NCBI GenBank assembly: GCA_046155885.1
Contig: JBJXFU010000119.1
Location: forward strand, 12,701 to 76,700
From: JAOADN01 sp046155885
Lineage (GTDB): Bacteria; Pseudomonadota; Alphaproteobacteria; Rhodobacterales; Rhodobacteraceae
Reading direction: 5' to 3'
Length of the DNA: 64,000 nucleotides
How positions within the stretch are numbered: the stretch's first letter is position 1; every line of letters begins with the position of its first letter. The notes under the pieces were generated by a model. It saw only the letters and a list, made by a program, of their open reading frames with translations, was not told where the DNA came from and ran no database searches. Shown piece by piece: positions 61,112 to 64,000 of this stretch. A program made the translations under genes and the position numbers.

Positions 61112-62335
61112 ATGCAGCCGCCGAAGAAAGTCGTCCTCGCCTATTCCGGCGGCCTCGATACCTCGATCATCCTGAAGTGGCTGCAGACCGAGTACGGCTG
61201 CGAGGTGATCACCTTCACCGCCGACCTCGGCCAGGGCGAGGAACTGGAGCCCGCCCGGCAGAAGGCGCTGCTCTTGGGGATCAGGCCCGAGGACATCCAC
61301 ATCCTCGACCTGCGCGAGGAATTCGTGCGCGACTTCGTGTTCCCTATGTTCCGCGCCAATGCGGTCTACGAGGGGCTTTACCTGCTGGGCACATCGATCG
61401 CCCGGCCGCTGATCGCCAAGCACCTGGTCCGCATCGCGGAAGGCGCGGGTGCCGACGCGGTGGCGCACGGGGCGACGGGCAAGGGAAACGACCAGGTGCG
61501 GTTCGAGCTGGGCGTGGCGGCGCTGGCGCCATCGCTGCGCGTCATCGCGCCCTGGCGGCTCTGGGACCTGACGAGCCGGACGAAGCTCATCGAATTCGCC
61601 GAGGCCAACCAGATTCCGATCGCCCGGGACAAGCGCGGCGAGGCGCCCTTCAGCGTTGACGCCAACCTTCTGCACACCTCGTCCGAGGGCAAGGTGCTGG
61701 AAGACCCGTCGGAGGAAGCGCCGGAATTCGTCTATCAGCGCGTGACCCCCGTGGAGCGCACTCCCGAAGAGCCTCAGTATGTCGAGATCGGGTTCGAGCG
61801 GGGTGACGCGGTTTCGATCAACGGCGAAGGCCTGTCGCCGGCGACGATCCTGACCCGGCTGAACGAGATGGGCGGGCGCCACGGGGTCGGGCTGCTGGAC
61901 CTGGTCGAGAACCGCTTCGTCGGCATGAAGTCGCGGGGGTTCTACGAGACGCCGGGGGGCACGATCCTGCTGGAAGCGCATCGGGGGATCGAGCAGATCA
62001 CGCTGGATGCCGGTTCGGGGCACCTGAAAGATTCGATCATGCCGCGCTATGCGGAGCTGATCTACAACGGCTTCTGGTTCAGCCCGGAACGCGAGATGCT
62101 GCAGGCGCTGATCGACAAGAGTCAGGAGTATGTTTCGGGGACGGTGCGGGTGAAGCTTTACAAGGGCTCGGCGCGGACGGTGGCGCGGTGGTCGGACCGG
62201 TCGCTTTACAGCGAAAAGCATGTGACCTTTGAAGAGGATGCGGGCGCCTACGACCAGAAGGACGCGGAGGGCTTCATCCGGCTGAACGCGTTGCGGTTGA
62301 AGCTGATCGCGGTCAGGAACGCGCGGACGAAGTAA
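61112..62335 (+). CDS. argG: Argininosuccinate synthase
   Basis: This enzyme joins citrulline and aspartate with ATP to argininosuccinate. The 407-residue protein has the PP-loop KVVLAYSGGLDTSIILKWLQ at the start. It also has VAHGATGKGNDQVRFELG and SVDANLLHTSSEG, all typical of ArgG. The ATG follows GGGAGATCGCG. The gene is followed by an abrupt drop in GC content. Confidence 0.97.
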   Translation: MQPPKKVVLAYSGGLDTSIILKWLQTEYGCEVITFTADLGQGEELEPARQKALLLGIRPEDIHILDLREEFVRDFVFPMFRANAVYEGLYLLGTSIARPLIAKHLVRIAEGAGADAVAHGATGKGNDQVRFELGVAALAPSLRVIAPWRLWDLTSRTKLIEFAEANQIPIARDKRGEAPFSVDANLLHTSSEGKVLEDPSEEAPEFVYQRVTPVERTPEEPQYVEIGFERGDAVSINGEGLSPATILTRLNEMGGRHGVGLLDLVENRFVGMKSRGFYETPGGTILLEAHRGIEQITLDAGSGHLKDSIMPRYAELIYNGFWFSPEREMLQALIDKSQEYVSGTVRVKLYKGSARTVARWSDRSLYSEKHVTFEEDAGAYDQKDAEGFIRLNALRLKLIAVRNARTK

Positions 62336-62367
62336 GTGCTTGTTTTGGATTCCTTTTTTTAGATGGC

Positions 62368-62385
62368 GATTCAGATATCAGAATC
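62368..62385. repeat. Near-palindrome with two GANTC sites
   Basis: GATTC, eight bases (AGATATCA), GAATC pair at 8 of 9 steps. A third GATTC is at 62348. GANTC is the target of the alphaproteobacterial methyltransferase CcrM, so methylation-sensitive control is possible. Confidence 0.45.
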
Positions 62386-62397
62386 AATGGCTTAAGC

Positions 62398-62426
62398 TTG
62401 ACATTCTTTAGCTGGACGACTATGTT
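62398..62426 (+). promoter_or_regulatory. Near-consensus sigma-70 promoter without an obvious gene
   Basis: TTGACA at 62398-62403, exactly 17 bases, TATGTT at 62421-62426. It is the best promoter-like match I see in the window. Downstream (62430-62522) there is no open reading frame. Possible hairpins are GTGGG/CCCAC or TGCGG/CCGCA, then GGGGG/CCCCC near 62486-62505. It points at the 3' end of the orphan gene. Confidence 0.6.
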
Positions 62427-62522
62427 GAGGCTGTGGGGAATGCGGTAAGGCCCACGTCCGCAGATAGTCGAAAGGCTGGTCTCAAGGGGGCGCTGTGGGT
62501 CCCCCCCTCACATCCCTCTTCC

Positions 62523-62978
62523 CTATTTCACTTTAAAATATCCAATCTTGCTTGCATCACGCAGGACCGTAGCGCGCCGCATCTTGCTGCGTGACAGCTC
62601 AGCGGAAAAGTAGAAGGTTCGCAGGAAGATACCCGTATCCTCTTGGTCTCGTGCAAGGACCAGGAAGTATGCGCGCTTTGGGTCATCTGGTTCGTGCATC
62701 ACGACCTCGATCTGCAACTTCGTACCGCGATGCTGCGTCTGGTAATAGTCGCCGTGCTCGATGACGAGAGGCAAATAGATACCGCGGGCCGCATTCATTC
62801 CATGCATCGGATGAAATCTGATTTTCTTTGCATCACCTTGGGTTAAGAACACTGCCCGGCCGCGCCACCTAAGCGCACGCGAGACTTCCGCCGGAATCTT
62901 GCCGACCTGCAAAGGTGAAGGACGCCCCACTCCGTGCAGCAGTTGAAACAGGAGGTAGTCTCTATCGTCCGGGCGCAT
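62523..62978 (-). CDS. Orphan protein in AT-rich islet, unknown function
   Basis: This is a 151-residue protein that I do not recognise. It reads MRPDDRDYLLFQLLHGVGR at the start; the middle has VFLTQGDAKKIRFHPMHGMN and GIYLPLVIEHGDYYQTQ, and the end has YFLVLARDQEDTGIFLRTFYF and SKMRRATVLR. The order of a Lys/His helix, a LP-VIE strand and a terminal R-T-F-Y strand recalls BECR-fold nucleases, but this is an impression only. Its base composition is clearly more AT-rich than its neighbours, suggesting acquisition. A TTG at 62987 is another start. Confidence 0.55.
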   Translation of the reverse strand: MRPDDRDYLLFQLLHGVGRPSPLQVGKIPAEVSRALRWRGRAVFLTQGDAKKIRFHPMHGMNAARGIYLPLVIEHGDYYQTQHRGTKLQIEVVMHEPDDPKRAYFLVLARDQEDTGIFLRTFYFSAELSRSKMRRATVLRDASKIGYFKVK

Positions 62979-63044
62979 GTACCCCAAATGCCAAAGTTCG
63001 AATTTCGTTGAAAGCAGAAATGCAAATGAACACTGGAAGGTCAG

Positions 63045-63764
63045 CTATGTAAGGCATTCGCGCCTTAGTTGGTCGTAGTAGGGTAGCGCCGCTTCGACCA
63101 GCCGCGCGGCCTCTGGCGGCAGGCCGGGCAGTGCGCCTTCCGGTTCGTCGAAGCCCGTCGAGGCGTGGACGGCGTTGTACCAGTGGGGGGCCCAGGCGCC
63201 GTCGTAGGGCTTGGGGCCGGCGGGCCAGCGGAGCATCCGGTCGGTGAAGGGGGTGCCGAGGGTGGCGCAGAGTTTCCCCAGCGATTCCCATGGGTTGGCG
63301 CGAATGTCGGCGGAGTCTAAGACAAGCGGGGCGCGGCCCTGCCAGCCGGCCACCAGGTCGAAGAGTCCCGCCTGCTGGACGAAGCCGATGTCGGCGAGTG
63401 TCGGGCTTTCGCGTTTCCGGGCATAGCTCGCGACCACCCGCGCCGGGTGGCGGATCAGGAACACGTTCGTCAGCCCTTTCATGAAGTCCCGGCCGAACTC
63501 CGGGATCATGTGGACCGCCATATGTTTCTGATAAAACAACGGCTTGGCGTCTGGAATCGGGCCGAGACAGGCAGCGGAGACCCTGGCAGGATCGCGGAAT
63601 CCCGCGGCGATGACTTCGTCCTTCATCGGATGGCCGATGCCCGTGGCGGCCAGGTAGGCGGCGTAGAAGGGTTCGTCCCACACGGCGCAATCGCCGCGCG
63701 CGGCGAAGGCGTACATCAGCGCGGTGGAAAGGTTTCGCGGGCCGGACCACATGGCTATGCGCAT
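63045..63764 (-). CDS. Sulfotransferase-like protein next to an aminotransferase
   Basis: This is a 239-residue protein with a P-loop-like sulfotransferase N-terminus (MRIAMWSGPRNLSTALMYAF) and the Arg/Ser segment VFLIRHPARVVASYARKRES. In Rhodobacterales this short type occurs with a class IV aminotransferase, as here (stop 100 bases upstream). The function is not established; it may bind a phosphorylated cofactor other than PAPS. The start is the ATG at 63764. An array of GTAG motifs lies just upstream. Confidence 0.72.
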   Translation of the reverse strand: MRIAMWSGPRNLSTALMYAFAARGDCAVWDEPFYAAYLAATGIGHPMKDEVIAAGFRDPARVSAACLGPIPDAKPLFYQKHMAVHMIPEFGRDFMKGLTNVFLIRHPARVVASYARKRESPTLADIGFVQQAGLFDLVAGWQGRAPLVLDSADIRANPWESLGKLCATLGTPFTDRMLRWPAGPKPYDGAWAPHWYNAVHASTGFDEPEGALPGLPPEAARLVEAALPYYDQLRRECLT

Positions 63765-63776
63765 GCGCCGCCCCCG

Positions 63777-63824
63777 GTAGTTTTCCCGTAGTTCCGGCGT
63801 AGCACAGGCGTAGTACATCCGTAG
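63777..63824. repeat. Five GTAG motifs at an 11-bp period
   Basis: GTAG occurs at 63777, 63788, 63799, 63810 and 63821, always 11 bases apart, with C or G before each. The array begins 13 bases upstream of the sulfotransferase start and lies between it and the aminotransferase. The 11-bp period is not a multiple of 3, so it is not a coding repeat. It looks like a phased protein-binding array. Confidence 0.75.
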
Positions 63825-63864
63825 CTACGCGCGTTGCGGTTACCGCCTCGCAACCCTTTGCCCG

Positions 63865-64000
63865 TCATGCCCCGACCAAGGCCTTGTAGAGGCCGCGGAT
63901 GCGCTCGGTCACCGGACCCATCCCCCCGGACCCGATCACCCGCCCGTCGACCACGCCCACCGGCGTCTGGGCGCCGAAGGTGCCGGTCAGGAAGGCTTCA
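63865..64000 (-). CDS. Class IV aminotransferase, C-terminal fragment
   Basis: Only the last 44 residues are in the window: EAFLTGTFGAQTPVGVVDGR, then VIGSGGMGPVTERIRGLYKALVGA and the stop at 63865. The EAF-TGT and GPVT-R-LY patterns match the C-terminus of PLP fold-IV transaminases (branched-chain amino acid aminotransferase or D-amino-acid transaminase-like). The substrate cannot be told from the fragment. Confidence 0.8.
   Translation of the reverse strand, partial: EAFLTGTFGAQTPVGVVDGRVIGSGGMGPVTERIRGLYKALVGA

Overview
The window is high-GC chromosomal DNA from an alphaproteobacterium, most likely of the Rhodobacteraceae/Paracoccaceae. Several things point there: the block kdsD-lptC-lptA-lptB-rpoN-hpf-ptsN, a DUF5928-type glycosyltransferase beside a NodH-like sulfotransferase, a NDUFA9-type complex I accessory protein, a tiny hydrophobic protein next to hemH, an RbaY-like PP2C response regulator, and an RpoH-type dnaK promoter. 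I could not name the genus. Nearly all of it is core genome. I saw no transposase, integrase, phage gene or CRISPR array.

Layout. 1-4989 (minus): gltD (cut by the left edge), uppP, a sulfotransferase, a NDUFA9-like protein and a serine/threonine dehydratase. 5095-11205 (plus): tRNA-Leu(CAG), RNase D, then KDO synthesis, LPS export and the rpoN-hpf-ptsN regulatory genes. 11207-20303 (minus): a surface-polysaccharide block with sulfotransferase, GT14-type and two GT2-type glycosyltransferases, galE, galU, kdsB and cysQ. 20416-22539 (plus): a KpsM-like ABC permease, a hexapeptide acyltransferase and an SGNH esterase, which extend the same theme. 22820-28668: alkB, dnaKJ, radC and an exported protein. 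28879-34678: secA, a parvulin, argJ, mutT and a 45-residue protein. 34712-40092 (minus): rimP-nusA-ylxR-infB behind a structured leader. 40233-47053: small-molecule and cofactor enzymes ending with hemH. 47146-49965: twin microproteins, two L,D-transpeptidases and a CAP lipoprotein. 50029-57798 (minus): an RNA methyltransferase, a tandem ABC exporter pair, cca, a CoA pyrophosphatase and Hsp33. 57876-62335: a Nudix gene, an RbaY-like phosphatase diverging from an Hpt protein, a secreted coiled-coil protein and argG. 62336-63044 is an AT-rich islet with an orphan gene. A sulfotransferase and the end of a class IV aminotransferase close the window.

The genes suggest a coherent envelope programme: nucleotide sugars (galU, galE, kdsB, kdsD), polymer assembly and decoration (glycosyltransferases, sulfotransferases, acyltransferase), recycling of the sulfotransferase by-product (cysQ), export (lptABC, KpsM-like permease), lipid-carrier recycling (uppP) and wall cross-linking (L,D-transpeptidases).

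The most unusual signals are non-coding. A roughly 115-bp element occurs twice, in opposite orientation, each time between convergent genes. It carries a CATAC...GTATG dyad, three TTGCTGG heptamers at an exact 11-bp period, and long inverted arms. A separate array of five GTAG motifs, again at an 11-bp period, precedes the last sulfotransferase. The AT-rich islet has a near-consensus promoter aimed at the 3' end of its orphan gene. The twin microproteins share an 18-bp promoter/leader block, and the rimP operon has a terminator hairpin just before its first gene.
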